Assembly: GCF_900111805.1 (NCBI RefSeq)
Contig: NZ_FOJN01000016.1
Location: 27,826 to 91,825, forward strand
DNA from: Rhodococcoides kroppenstedtii
GTDB taxonomy: Bacteria; Actinomycetota; Actinomycetes; Mycobacteriales; Mycobacteriaceae
DNA length: 64,000 nucleotides
Direction of reading: 5' to 3'
The notes under the pieces are model-generated. The model worked only from the letters and a program-made list of their open reading frames with translations, was not told the origin of the DNA and ran no database searches. The position numbers were made by a program, and so were the translations under genes. Shown one piece after another: positions 1 to 8,131 of this stretch (within the stretch, counting starts at the first letter, position 1; each line of letters begins with the position of its first letter).

Positions 1-96
1 GACGTGCTCGGGGAGATCGGTGACGCACCGGACGTCGCCGATCGCCGGCGGCAGCTGCGCGCACAGCAGCGCGAGGACGTCCGGGAACGCCGTCAC
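1..96 (-). CDS. Tail terminator-like protein (partial, N-terminus only)
   Basis: Only the first 32 codons are inside the window; the gene starts with GTG at base 96, three bases after the stop of the upstream gene. The visible N-terminus (VTAFPDVLALLCAQL...) resembles the start of actinophage neck/tail terminator proteins, which often begin with a similar helix followed by a segment ending TDLP, seen here as CVTDLPEHV. Position immediately downstream of the connector genes fits. The assignment rests on about 32 residues and gene order. Confidence 0.55.
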   Translation of the reverse strand, partial: MTAFPDVLALLCAQLPPAIGDVRCVTDLPEHV

Positions 97-99
97 CGG

Positions 100-417
100 T
101 CAGGACTTCGACTGGTCCGCGGGCGACCCGACGACCTCGCCGGCGTCCGTGGGGTTCTTCGTCGCGGCCGCGGAGCCGCCGCGGGGTGCGGTGCGCGCGG
201 AGCGGGCGGTCTCCGGAGCGGCCGACTCGGCCTGACCGCTCGCCGCGTCGTCGGCGGGCGCGGTGTCACCCTCGGTCGCGCCGTCCTCGGCGGCGTCGAC
301 CGGGACGGCCATGCCGGTCGAGATGTACCGGTCGGCGAGGAAGTCGTCCTCGATCGTCTCGGTCTGGCCGATCTTGCTGTCGTCGCGGTGGATGGACCAC
401 TGCACTGTCTTGCTCAT
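100..417 (-). CDS. Acidic phage protein of unknown function, head-tail region
   Basis: This 105-residue protein starts at an ATG preceded by a GGAAGG-type ribosome binding site. The N-terminal 40 residues look folded (MSKTVQWSIHRDDSKIGQTE...). The C-terminal 60 residues are a low-complexity Ala/Asp/Glu/Thr stretch typical of disordered tails. It lies between the neck protein and the tail-terminator-like gene. I do not recognise a family. Similar small proteins in actinophages sit among head-tail connectors, so a structural or assembly role is inferred from position only. Confidence 0.7.
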   Translation of the reverse strand: MSKTVQWSIHRDDSKIGQTETIEDDFLADRYISTGMAVPVDAAEDGATEGDTAPADDAASGQAESAAPETARSARTAPRGGSAAATKNPTDAGEVVGSPADQSKS

Positions 418-435
418 GATGGACGCCTTCCGGTG

Positions 436-711
436 TCAGTTCGCCCGAGCGGCGCGGCCCAGCGCCCGGATGCGGGGGGTGGTTTCGGTGCCGTACTCCT
501 CGTCCCTGCTGGACGAGACGACGTTGGTGTACGCGCGGCCGCCGGGGCGGACGCCGCTGACGACGGTGATGCTTGCGGTGCCGCCCTCGTTCGCGGTTAT
601 CGAGCGCGCCGTGGCCGCGACGCGCTGCGCCTTCCGCGCCACGGCGTCCTGCACGGCCCGTGACCGGTTGATCTTCTGAAACGTTCTGTTCGACAGTCGC
701 ATTCGACTCAT
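436..711 (-). CDS. Neck/tail-completion protein (HK97 gp10-like)
   Basis: The 91-residue basic protein begins at an ATG that overlaps the stop of the preceding gene by four bases (ATGA), so translation is probably coupled. The sequence (MSRMRLSNRTFQKINRSRAV...) is rich in Arg and Ala and of the size expected for HK97 gp10/tail-completion proteins of actinophages. Its place is between the head-tail stopper candidate and the tail-terminator candidate. The family call is from size, composition and order; no diagnostic motif is visible. Confidence 0.6.
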   Translation of the reverse strand: MSRMRLSNRTFQKINRSRAVQDAVARKAQRVAATARSITANEGGTASITVVSGVRPGGRAYTNVVSSSRDEEYGTETTPRIRALGRAARAN

Positions 712-1067
712 CCCTTCACGAATCGCAGCGTCGCTTCGAGGTGGTGCACACCGTCCGGGCGCATGGGGTGCGGCCAACGCATGACCTCGGAGATCACCTC
801 GAGTTCGCGGCCGGCCCACAGGACGTGGTCGACGGAGTCGAGGTCGAGGTCGATGCCCGGCTGGGTGCGGAGGCGGAAGGTCTCGACGGTGCCGATGCGG
901 TTCTCGCGGTCGCCGACCTCCGTGGAGGACTCGGGCTGCAGCGACACCAGGTCGTCGACCGGCACCGGCTCGACGTCGTCGTACACCAGGCGCTCGTTGC
1001 TGTACCGATCCGCGACCCGCTGCGGCTTCTTGATCGCGATGGTCGAGGTGAATCCGAAGCGGCTCAC
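708..1067 (-). CDS. Head-tail stopper-like protein
   Basis: The 119-residue protein starts with GTG inside a GTGA overlap with the stop of the upstream connector gene. It is predicted to be mostly beta (for example DHVLWAGRELEVISEVMRW), consistent with the small beta-barrel stopper proteins that follow the adaptor in siphovirus gene order. Order here is capsid, SAP-like protein, adaptor, this gene, then gp10-like protein. Function is inferred from order and length. Confidence 0.6.
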   Translation of the reverse strand: MSRFGFTSTIAIKKPQRVADRYSNERLVYDDVEPVPVDDLVSLQPESSTEVGDRENRIGTVETFRLRTQPGIDLDLDSVDHVLWAGRELEVISEVMRWPHPMRPDGVHHLEATLRFVKG

Positions 1068-1474
1068 CGTGGCTCGTCCCCGAAGTACCACTGCGGTTCG
1101 GACGACGGTCCGACGCCGAACAGCTCCTTCTGGGCGTTCGTGAAGTACATCGTCGCCGACGGGTTGATCAGCTTCGCCGACTCCGCGATGCCGCCGACCG
1201 ACGTCGAGTACTCGGACTTGTTGTAGACCTCGTACCCGACGGCCAGCGCCGAGATGACCATCTCGATCGAGACGTGCCGCGCGATCAGTTCCTTCTCGTC
1301 CTGCGCAGCGAGGTCCGGCGAGTCCGTCATGTCGACGTGCCGACGGATCAGCACCCCGGCCAGTTGCAGGGCTTCCTCGGCCTCGGTGCGCTGCTCGGTG
1401 GTGAGAGAACGCCCCGTGAGGCGTTTCCACTTCGGTTCCATCTGCTGGGTCGTGGCGTACGACGTCAGAGACAT
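1064..1474 (-). CDS. Head-tail adaptor (phage Gp19/Gp15/Gp42-like)
   Basis: A 136-residue, largely alpha-helical protein. Its pattern (TTEQRTEAEEALQLAGVLIR, then a helix with ARHVSIEMVISALA) matches the general look of Gp19/Gp15/Gp42-type adaptors, which sit on the portal ring at the head-tail junction. It has its own ribosome binding site in the 23-base gap after the SAP-like gene and overlaps the next gene by four bases. Placement after the capsid gene supports the call. Confidence 0.7.
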   Translation of the reverse strand: MSLTSYATTQQMEPKWKRLTGRSLTTEQRTEAEEALQLAGVLIRRHVDMTDSPDLAAQDEKELIARHVSIEMVISALAVGYEVYNKSEYSTSVGGIAESAKLINPSATMYFTNAQKELFGVGPSSEPQWYFGDEPR

Positions 1475-1497
1475 GGGGGCGTCCTCTCACCGGTCGA

Positions 1498-2178
1498 TCA
1501 GGTCAGCAGGTTGATCAATTCCTGCTTGCTCAGCTGCTCCGCCTCGTGCTCCGGGACGCCGCGCTTGATGGCGTACGCGAGCCACGTCTCCTCGTCCGCG
1601 ACGTTGGCGGGACGCTCCGGAACGTCGTCGCCGCCCTGGTCGGCGCCGTCGGCGGGCGGCGTCGCAGCGTCGTCTCCATCACCGGGGTCGGCTGCGGAGT
1701 CCGGCGCCTCGTCGGACTCGGTCAGGCGAGCGATGAGGTCCTTCTTCGTCAGCTTCTCGGCGTCGGCCTCGGACCACCCGCTGGCGACCGCGTAGGCCAC
1801 CCAGTCGTCCTTGGACGCGGCCTTCGGCGGCTGCACCGCCTCGGCCCGGTCGGACGTCGCTCCGGGTGCGGACACGCCGTCGACGGAGGCTCCGGTCTGC
1901 GTCTCGAGCACCTCGCGGCGAATCGAGTCCGGCAGCTGGGCCAGTGCCAGCTCGTACGCGGCGCGGGCGGCCTCGGCCGCCGCCTTCTGACGCGACCCGG
2001 GCGGCACGACCGCGCCGGCCGCGACCAGCCGCCGCGCCTCCTCGACGTCCAGCGTGACGATGTCGCCCGCGCGGTACCGACGGAAGTCGAACGGCTCTCC
2101 CGGCTTCGACACCTGCTGATCCCAGAGTGCCGCGACCAGCTCGTAGTCACCCGCGGTGACCGTGTTCGGGTCGGTCAT
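1498..2178 (-). CDS. Structural-region protein with two SAP/HeH-like C-terminal repeats
   Basis: The 226-residue protein starts at ATG 2178, overlapping the capsid stop by four bases. Residues about 1-110 form one region. Residues about 123-153 and 190-226 are two copies of a short motif: a W-x-AYA helix, a Glu-rich turn, then a (K/S)K(K/Q)(D/E)L-I-LLT helix. Such helix-extension-helix motifs are seen in SAP/HeH domains and at the C-termini of phage capsid-associated proteins. The repeats are joined by an Ala/Asp/Pro-rich linker. A link between capsid and genome or connector is a guess. Confidence 0.7.
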   Translation of the reverse strand: MTDPNTVTAGDYELVAALWDQQVSKPGEPFDFRRYRAGDIVTLDVEEARRLVAAGAVVPPGSRQKAAAEAARAAYELALAQLPDSIRREVLETQTGASVDGVSAPGATSDRAEAVQPPKAASKDDWVAYAVASGWSEADAEKLTKKDLIARLTESDEAPDSAADPGDGDDAATPPADGADQGGDDVPERPANVADEETWLAYAIKRGVPEHEAEQLSKQELINLLT

Positions 2179-3107
2179 GCGGACTGCACCCCCGTGATCC
2201 ACACCGCGGCCTTCGGCTGGTCGATGCCGATGACGCGCTTGTAGGTGGTGTCCGAGCGCCACGACTCGGTGGGCCCGCCCATCGGGCCGTTGCCCTCGGG
2301 GTAGAGCCCGGTCGAGGTGAGCGGGCGGGTGTCGGAGTAGAAGCCCGCGACACCACGCATGAGCACCAGCACGCGGTCCTTCGGCCACGTGCGGCTCGTG
2401 AGCGCGTCCATGCCGAGTACCTGCTTCGGCATCTTGCCGGTGTAGCGGAGGTCCTCGGTCGACAGGTCGTCCTTGTAGACCTTGAGGAACTCCTCGTTGT
2501 CGAGCAGCAGCGGCTTGATCGAGCCGGGGAAGACGATGGTGTCCGCCTCGAACCCGAGCAGGTCGTCGCCCTGCGAAGCCGCGGGCTTCGCGTCCGCGAC
2601 CAGCTCCTGCGCGTTGGCGAGGTCGCGACGGATCTTCGCCGTCGAGCCCGTCCAGGCCGCGGTGGCCGCGATGGTCGGGATCGCCGCGTTGCTGAACGCC
2701 GCCCGCAGTGCCCGTTCCTGCGCCCGGATGGCGGTGTTGGCGGCCTGCGTGATCTGGATGTTCACGGCGTCGATGTTGTTCTCGTCGCGCATCTCCTGCG
2801 AGACGCGGACGCCGAAGCCCTTCTTGTTCGCCACGGCGATGCGCGGCAGGCCGCGCTGGCCGGCGACCACGGGGATCTCACCGAACTCGGCGACGTCTTG
2901 CAGGTCACCGTCGAGGTAGAGCGGGGTCTCCTCCTCGTACTGCACGAGGCCGTTGCGGTTCGGTCCGGCGTTGCGCAGCAACGACTCCGACAGAAACGCA
3001 TTGCTCAGCAGCGAGAGGATGCGAGCGGGGATTGCCATCGGAGCACCGACGAGCTGCGAGACCGTGGTCCGGCCGCCGTCGCCGACGCTCAACACACCTA
3101 CAGGCAT
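2175..3107 (-). CDS. Major capsid protein
   Basis: A 310-residue protein of the kind found as major capsid protein in many actinophages. The N-terminal hydrophobic helix region (LVGAPMAIPARILSLLSNAF) is followed by a beta-rich segment and a conserved-looking NRNGLVQYEEETPLYL stretch, then an HK97-like order of long helix and P-domain. It is preceded by an AAGGACAATT-type ribosome binding site. The neighbours, protease/scaffold and decoration protein upstream and adaptor downstream, are the standard head module order. There is no sign of truncation. Confidence 0.88.
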   Translation of the reverse strand: MPVGVLSVGDGGRTTVSQLVGAPMAIPARILSLLSNAFLSESLLRNAGPNRNGLVQYEEETPLYLDGDLQDVAEFGEIPVVAGQRGLPRIAVANKKGFGVRVSQEMRDENNIDAVNIQITQAANTAIRAQERALRAAFSNAAIPTIAATAAWTGSTAKIRRDLANAQELVADAKPAASQGDDLLGFEADTIVFPGSIKPLLLDNEEFLKVYKDDLSTEDLRYTGKMPKQVLGMDALTSRTWPKDRVLVLMRGVAGFYSDTRPLTSTGLYPEGNGPMGGPTESWRSDTTYKRVIGIDQPKAAVWITGVQSA

Positions 3108-3144
3108 GAGAATTGTCCTTCCGAGATCGAGTGTGTGAGTGCCG

Positions 3145-3588
3145 TCAGACGGTCCGCATGAGACCGACGGGGTTCGTCGCGACGACGACTCCGCCCGGCT
3201 CGGTGCAGGTGCCGACGATGGTGCGGGCGTCCGGGGTGGCGCCCGCGGGGGTGACCGTGCCGTTCGCGGCGGCCACGAGGCGATCGCCGAAATTGGCGTT
3301 CGCCGCGAAGGTCACGGGGACCTCGATGCCGCCGTACGCGACCGAGACGAGCGTCGCCAGGGGCGCCGCGTTGAGCTGCGGTCGGCCGTTGACGACGGTC
3401 GGCGTGGTCACCAGCGCGTCGGGGCTCTGCCCGTCGACGACGGCCACGCCGAGCACGCGGGTGGACCCAGCAGCAGCGACGCCGACGCGCGAGGCGCTGC
3501 GGCCCTCGACGAGCTGGCCGCCGAGGATGGGCTCGGCCGGGGTGAAGGTCTTCGGTCCGGTCTTGGTGACCTGCGGGATGCCGCTCAT
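3145..3588 (-). CDS. Capsid decoration protein (DUF2190-like)
   Basis: A 147-residue, beta-rich protein with many Gly, Val and Thr (for example AEPILGGQLVEGRSASRVGV), of the size and composition of small head decoration proteins that stabilise the capsid. Its ATG overlaps the protease stop by one base (TGATG), so the two are translationally coupled. It sits between protease and major capsid genes, the usual place for such proteins. Confidence 0.72.
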   Translation of the reverse strand: MSGIPQVTKTGPKTFTPAEPILGGQLVEGRSASRVGVAAAGSTRVLGVAVVDGQSPDALVTTPTVVNGRPQLNAAPLATLVSVAYGGIEVPVTFAANANFGDRLVAAANGTVTPAGATPDARTIVGTCTEPGGVVVATNPVGLMRTV

Positions 3589-4847
3589 CAGAAGCTCCAG
3601 TTCTTGTACTCGGGGGTGCTGGTGATGTCCGCGAGCTGAGCGGACGCGCCGACCACCTCGGCACCGTGCGCGCCGTCCTGGCCGTGACCGATCTCGCCGA
3701 CTGGGACCGCGGCGCCGGCGGGCATGGCTTCCAGGACGTCCTTGATGCCGGGGTCCTTGGCGAGCAGATTCTTCCAGTGCTCGACTCGGGCGGCGGGGAT
3801 CTTGCCGGCGCTGACCGCGTCGTTGACGACGGCGTCGCGCTCGGTGGCGGCCTCGCGGTCCTCGAACGCGGCCAGGCGGGCCATTCCGGCTTCGAGGTTG
3901 CGCAGGCGCTCCTCGTCGATGGTGACGACGCCGGGAACGGTCGACGCGGCCGCAGCGGCCGGGGCGGGTTCGGCCTCGGCTGCCGGTTCGGTCGCCTCGG
4001 TGGCCGGATCGGTCAGGCGCTCGAGTGCCAGTTCGAGCAGCTGCTCTTCGGTTGCTTCCGGATCGGCGCCGAGCCGCTCGCGGAGGCCTTCGCTCAAGGT
4101 GGTCACCTTGGTCTCCTTCTCCTCTTCGGTTCCCTCCACGCGCTCGGCAGAGGTGGTCATCGCCGCGATGCGCGGCGGTTCGGGGGCGGCGCGGCGGCCG
4201 GCGAAGTTGAAGATCGACAGGTCGAACCGGTTCTTCGCGTCCTGCGTGGCCGTGCCCTTGTCGATCCGGTCGACGAGACCGGCGTCGAGGGCTTCCTTGT
4301 CCGAGTACCAGGTCTCGGTCTTCATCGCGGTGCGCCACTTGGCGACGCCGCCGCCCGCCTTGTCGGCGTACATCGAGGCGATGTTGTCGCTGATCTGATC
4401 GAGGCGGGTGGACATCTCGCGCATGTCCTCGGCGTTGCCGACGGAGACGCCCCAGGCGTCGTGGATCATCATCTCGGCGTTGCGGCGGATCACGACGTCG
4501 TCGCCGGCCATGGCGATGAAACTCGCTGCGCTGGCGGCGATGCCGTCGATGTAGGTCGTGACCTTGGCCTTGTGCGCGCGCAGGGCGTTCATGATCGCGA
4601 TGCCGTCGAACACGTCGCCGCCGGGCGAGTTGATTCGGACGTCGATGCGATCGGTGTCGATCTCGCGCAGCTCGTTCACGAAGTCGATCGCGGTGACCGA
4701 GTCGTCCCAGAACGACCACCCGATCTCGCCGTAGATCAGGATCTCCGTCGGTCCGTCGGTGGCGGCGTTGTTGATGCGCCACCACGGTTCGCGGGCGGCG
4801 TCGGTGTCGCGGAGTGCGGCGCGGACGCGAGCGTCGATGCGGTTCAC
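3588..4847 (-). CDS. ClpP-type prohead protease with scaffold-like C-terminus
   Basis: This 419-residue protein starts with GTG in a GTGA overlap with the portal stop. Residues about 1-200 form a Clp-protease fold: INSPGGDVFDG, the nucleophile region DGIAASAASFIAMAGDD near residue 105 and the general-base region MMIHDAWG near residue 127. The remaining ~220 residues are acidic, Ala/Glu-rich and partly coiled, typical of the scaffolding portion fused to such proteases. It should cleave itself and head proteins during prohead maturation. The order portal-protease-capsid is canonical. Confidence 0.9.
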   Translation of the reverse strand: MNRIDARVRAALRDTDAAREPWWRINNAATDGPTEILIYGEIGWSFWDDSVTAIDFVNELREIDTDRIDVRINSPGGDVFDGIAIMNALRAHKAKVTTYIDGIAASAASFIAMAGDDVVIRRNAEMMIHDAWGVSVGNAEDMREMSTRLDQISDNIASMYADKAGGGVAKWRTAMKTETWYSDKEALDAGLVDRIDKGTATQDAKNRFDLSIFNFAGRRAAPEPPRIAAMTTSAERVEGTEEEKETKVTTLSEGLRERLGADPEATEEQLLELALERLTDPATEATEPAAEAEPAPAAAAASTVPGVVTIDEERLRNLEAGMARLAAFEDREAATERDAVVNDAVSAGKIPAARVEHWKNLLAKDPGIKDVLEAMPAGAAVPVGEIGHGQDGAHGAEVVGASAQLADITSTPEYKNWSF

Positions 4848-6208
4848 GATGGGGCTCCTTCGAACAGCGATCCCTGCGCCGGGTCGATCCCCCGTGCGCG
4901 GGGACGGCGGGTGGTCGAGGCAGAGTCGGATGCGGTGGTGTCGTCCGTCGACGGCGCCGGTGTGCCCTTCGACGGGAGGCTGTACCGCTCGCGCACCGCT
5001 TCCTCGAGCTTGCGGTCCGGGAACAGGATTCCGGCGTCGACGAGCGTCTTGAGCGCCTCGGCGACCGGAGCGTGCTGCGATCCGATCTCGTCGAAGACGA
5101 GCAGTGGGGCCTGCTCCGTCGGGCCCCAGTTCCAGTCGACGATGTCCTCGACGACGTGCTGGTTCGCGATGTCGCGGATGGTCTCGGCGACCGTCTGCAG
5201 GGTCATGATGAAGAAGTTCGCGAACTCGGTGCCCAGCGCCCACGACCCGGTCTGCTGGCCGAGGTTCAGGAAGTGCGTCAGCGCGGCGCGGCCGATCTGC
5301 TCGTCGTGGTACTTGATGCCGGGCAGCGCGTCGGGCAGGTTGCCGTCGACGCCCTGGAACTTGAGAGTCGCTCCGTACGGCAGTCCGGCGCCGGCGTACC
5401 GGCCTGCGCGGGCCTCCGACGCCATCCGACGCCCCTTCGAGAGGTCGTCCGAGGTGGCTCCTTCGGCGCCGGTGTACACCGGCATGCCGAGACCGTTGCG
5501 CTCGACCATGGTCGCGTGGGTTCGCAGCAGGCGATCCTTGAGCATCCAGTGCTTGTAGGCAGGGCGCAGCAACGACCGGCCGGTCCAGACGCCGGGCTCT
5601 TGGTCGAAGACGTAGGCCACCAGTCGGGACACCGGGATCGGCTCGTTCTTGAAGATCGACATGGACGCCGGGGGCCGCTGCACGATCGACTCGAGCCCAC
5701 CGTCGAGAGCGACGTTGATTCGCTCGATGGTGTTCTGCTTGCGCGCCGCCAGCTTGCGCAGGTGGAACAGTCCGGTCTCTTCGTCGAGCTGCGCGACCTG
5801 CTCGAAGAATGCGTGTCCGTACTTGAACATCTCCATGGCCTGTTGCAGGTGCGCCGTCCACGAGAACCGGCCGCGGGTGCGGGCCAGGGGTGTCTCGTCC
5901 GACGGCTCGCCCTCGACGGGCAGCCCGAGATCGGCCGCGATGTGCCGGTACACCTCGGGGCGTGCCCCGTTCGGCCGGACCCGCCAGATCGTGCGCTGGA
6001 TCGGCAACTGCACCGCGCGGAGCATCGAGGTGACCTGGGCGTCCTCGCGGCACATCTTCGCGTAGGTCTCGATGGACGCCGGCCACTGCAGCTCCGGCGT
6101 CGTCTCGGCCTCGTCGACCATCCAGTTCCAGCTGTTACCGCTCCCGTTGACGTATCCCGACTCGAACTCGGGCGCGGTGCTGGGCTTGGTCGGGTCGGTC
6201 GTGGCCAC
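4844..6208 (-). CDS. Portal protein (DUF935-like)
   Basis: A 454-residue protein with the characteristic N-terminal segment YAKMCREDAQVTSMLRAVQ followed by LPIQRTIWRV, typical of DUF935 (Mu gp29-like) portals. These form the dodecameric DNA entry channel at one capsid vertex. I chose GTG 6208 because a strong AAGGAGG lies five bases upstream; GTG 6214 is too close to it. The C-terminal 40 residues are Ser/Thr/Arg-rich and probably disordered. TerL lies upstream and the prohead protease downstream. Confidence 0.88.
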   Translation of the reverse strand: MATTDPTKPSTAPEFESGYVNGSGNSWNWMVDEAETTPELQWPASIETYAKMCREDAQVTSMLRAVQLPIQRTIWRVRPNGARPEVYRHIAADLGLPVEGEPSDETPLARTRGRFSWTAHLQQAMEMFKYGHAFFEQVAQLDEETGLFHLRKLAARKQNTIERINVALDGGLESIVQRPPASMSIFKNEPIPVSRLVAYVFDQEPGVWTGRSLLRPAYKHWMLKDRLLRTHATMVERNGLGMPVYTGAEGATSDDLSKGRRMASEARAGRYAGAGLPYGATLKFQGVDGNLPDALPGIKYHDEQIGRAALTHFLNLGQQTGSWALGTEFANFFIMTLQTVAETIRDIANQHVVEDIVDWNWGPTEQAPLLVFDEIGSQHAPVAEALKTLVDAGILFPDRKLEEAVRERYSLPSKGTPAPSTDDTTASDSASTTRRPRARGIDPAQGSLFEGAPS

Positions 6209-6222
6209 GAGCACCTCCTTCG

Positions 6223-7740
6223 TCAGAATCCGGCGGACAGCATGTCGTCGACGAGGTCACTGGCCGAGGTGGTCTCGGCCGTGTCGAAGTCGGGCGAGGC
6301 CGGCGGTGGGTTGTCGGTGATGGTGGAGAGCAGGCCGTGGCGGGCGAGGGTGACTGCCACCAGGGGAGAGATGATCGAGTCGCCTTTTCGGTCGAATCCC
6401 CAGCCGTCGCCGATGCGCCGTTTCTTCGCACCCTTGACCGCGTCGATCAGAACGGGATCGCCTGTGTGCGAAACGTCGTCGTCGTCGACCGCGCGCTGCA
6501 TGCCGACGCACGCCTGCGCCATCGACGCGCCCGTGACGTCCTCGGGCTGGATCTTCTCCTTCATCAGCAGCGGCCGGAGATACGCCGCCGATCCCTTCGA
6601 ATCGATCACCAGGGCAACGGGATTCCATCGGGCGATGAGAGCGATCAAGTAGGGCACCACCGCGCGCGACGGCTTCTCGTGGTAGCCGACCTCGACGTGC
6701 ACGCCACCGTCGGTTCGGAGCACCGCGGCAGCGATCGAGCACCACCGAAGCTCCGGGTCCATATCGACCGCGATCGCGATCTGCTGCGTCAGGCCGGGCG
6801 CCTTGTCGCTGCGCCGCTGCCACGTCTCCGGGTCGATCGGGGGGACCTTCTCGCTGTCCTCCGTAGGCCAGAACCCGATGCCGAGTCGCTCGACGAGGTA
6901 CATCCGGCTCGGCATCGACCGGCGTTCCTTGGCGATGTGCGACAGGGTCAGTCGGTACCCGATGCCGGGGTTCGCCGCCATGATCTGGCGCGGGTCGGCC
7001 GGGTCGATGATCAGCGAGTCGTCGTCGCGGCGGGTGTCGTCGGCCGAGTGCTCGATGTACGCCAGCGACGGGTCACCACCCGCGACACCACGATTGCGGA
7101 TGCGCGTGAACGTCATGCCGTGTTCGTGGATCTCTTCGTCGACCGCGGAGCCGAGGTACCAGAGCTGGGCGTTCGGGCGCGCGGACATCGTGGGGAGCAG
7201 CGCGCCGACCGACTCTTCGGGCAGGATCATGGCCTCGTCGAGGATGACCGTGTCACCGGAGAAGCCTCGGCCGCCGGAACGGGTGCGCGCACGGAATCGG
7301 ATGCGGTTGCCGTTCTTCAGCTCGATGCCCTCTTTGCCGTGGGCCTCGTTGATCTTCTTGACCTGTCGGTCGAGATCGGGCGTGTTCTCGATCCAGAACC
7401 GCAGCCGCCGAAAAGCCTCGAGCGAGGTGTCGAACTGGTGGGCCGAATGAATGATCAGCCGCTCGCCGAACAGGAAGATGCCGGCCAGCTCGCGCGCCTC
7501 GATGATGGCGCCCTTGCCGTTCTGGCGGGATACGAGCACGCCCACCTCGAACGACGACCACTTCCCGTCCGGCTTCTCGCGCAGCGCGACGTCGAGGATG
7601 TTGCGCTGCCACGGGTCGAGGTGCAGGCCGGCGGACGCCGCGAGGTCGACCGCGTCCTGTCCGGACGACGAGAGAGCCGCGGGTGCGCTACAGATCCGCG
7701 GTGTCTGCCAGGCGTCGGTCTCGCCGCTGCTTGATCTCAT
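6223..7740 (-). CDS. terL: Terminase large subunit (ATPase and nuclease)
   Basis: The 505-residue protein has the two-domain TerL layout. The ATPase domain has Walker A-like VSRQNGKGA near residue 68 and Walker B VILDEAM near residue 166. The C-terminal RNase H-like nuclease has acidic positions in AIAVDMDPEL (near 318) and VIDSKGSAAY (near 380). It packages DNA into the prohead through the portal encoded next. ATG 7740 is the best start and overlaps the TerS gene by 53 bases; GTG and ATG codons slightly upstream are possible. It is intact, unlike the shorter ATPase-only relative at 8109-8963. Confidence 0.93.
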   Translation of the reverse strand: MRSSSGETDAWQTPRICSAPAALSSSGQDAVDLAASAGLHLDPWQRNILDVALREKPDGKWSSFEVGVLVSRQNGKGAIIEARELAGIFLFGERLIIHSAHQFDTSLEAFRRLRFWIENTPDLDRQVKKINEAHGKEGIELKNGNRIRFRARTRSGGRGFSGDTVILDEAMILPEESVGALLPTMSARPNAQLWYLGSAVDEEIHEHGMTFTRIRNRGVAGGDPSLAYIEHSADDTRRDDDSLIIDPADPRQIMAANPGIGYRLTLSHIAKERRSMPSRMYLVERLGIGFWPTEDSEKVPPIDPETWQRRSDKAPGLTQQIAIAVDMDPELRWCSIAAAVLRTDGGVHVEVGYHEKPSRAVVPYLIALIARWNPVALVIDSKGSAAYLRPLLMKEKIQPEDVTGASMAQACVGMQRAVDDDDVSHTGDPVLIDAVKGAKKRRIGDGWGFDRKGDSIISPLVAVTLARHGLLSTITDNPPPASPDFDTAETTSASDLVDDMLSAGF

Positions 7741-8131
7741 CGACACCGCCCTGTGGCCGGTCACCGCCGTCGGCGCCGCGGTACGAGTTGTTTGCGGCCG
7801 CGCCGTCGATCGCGGCGACGTTCGTCAGCTGCGCCAAGGTCAGCCGGAACACCGTGACCGTCTGGCGGCGTTCCGCGACGATCGGGTTAATGGTCAGTTT
7901 CAGCTCCGCGCCGTCGATCTCGGGAAGCTCGACGGTCGCCCACGCTTCGGACTCGGCGCGGATCAGGCCGTCCATCATCTCGAGCGTGTCGGCCAGTCGA
8001 GCCGCCTCGGCGACCAGGACCGCCCGAGCGGCGTCGGTGATCGTGTCGCCGCCGAACGCGGTCCACAGTGCTTCGCCTCGGTCCCCGAGTCCGACGGGCT
8101 TGAGCGCGTCAGCGAGCGGGTTCGACGTCAT
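7688..8131 (-). CDS. terS: Terminase small subunit-like protein
   Basis: A 147-residue protein just upstream of TerL and overlapping it. It is helical in the middle (AARAVLVAEAARLADTLEMM) with a charged C-terminus, as expected for actinophage TerS proteins that recognise the packaging site. There is no obvious HTH motif in the first 40 residues, so the call is mainly from position and size. Its ATG overlaps the end of the ATPase gene by 23 bases. Confidence 0.7.
   Translation of the reverse strand: MTSNPLADALKPVGLGDRGEALWTAFGGDTITDAARAVLVAEAARLADTLEMMDGLIRAESEAWATVELPEIDGAELKLTINPIVAERRQTVTVFRLTLAQLTNVAAIDGAAANNSYRGADGGDRPQGGVDEIKQRRDRRLADTADL

Noticed and set aside
3145..4785. Long Arg/His-rich minus-strand frame overlapping the protease and decoration genes
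   Set aside because: Its translation is low complexity in an alternative frame over two genes with recognised motifs.
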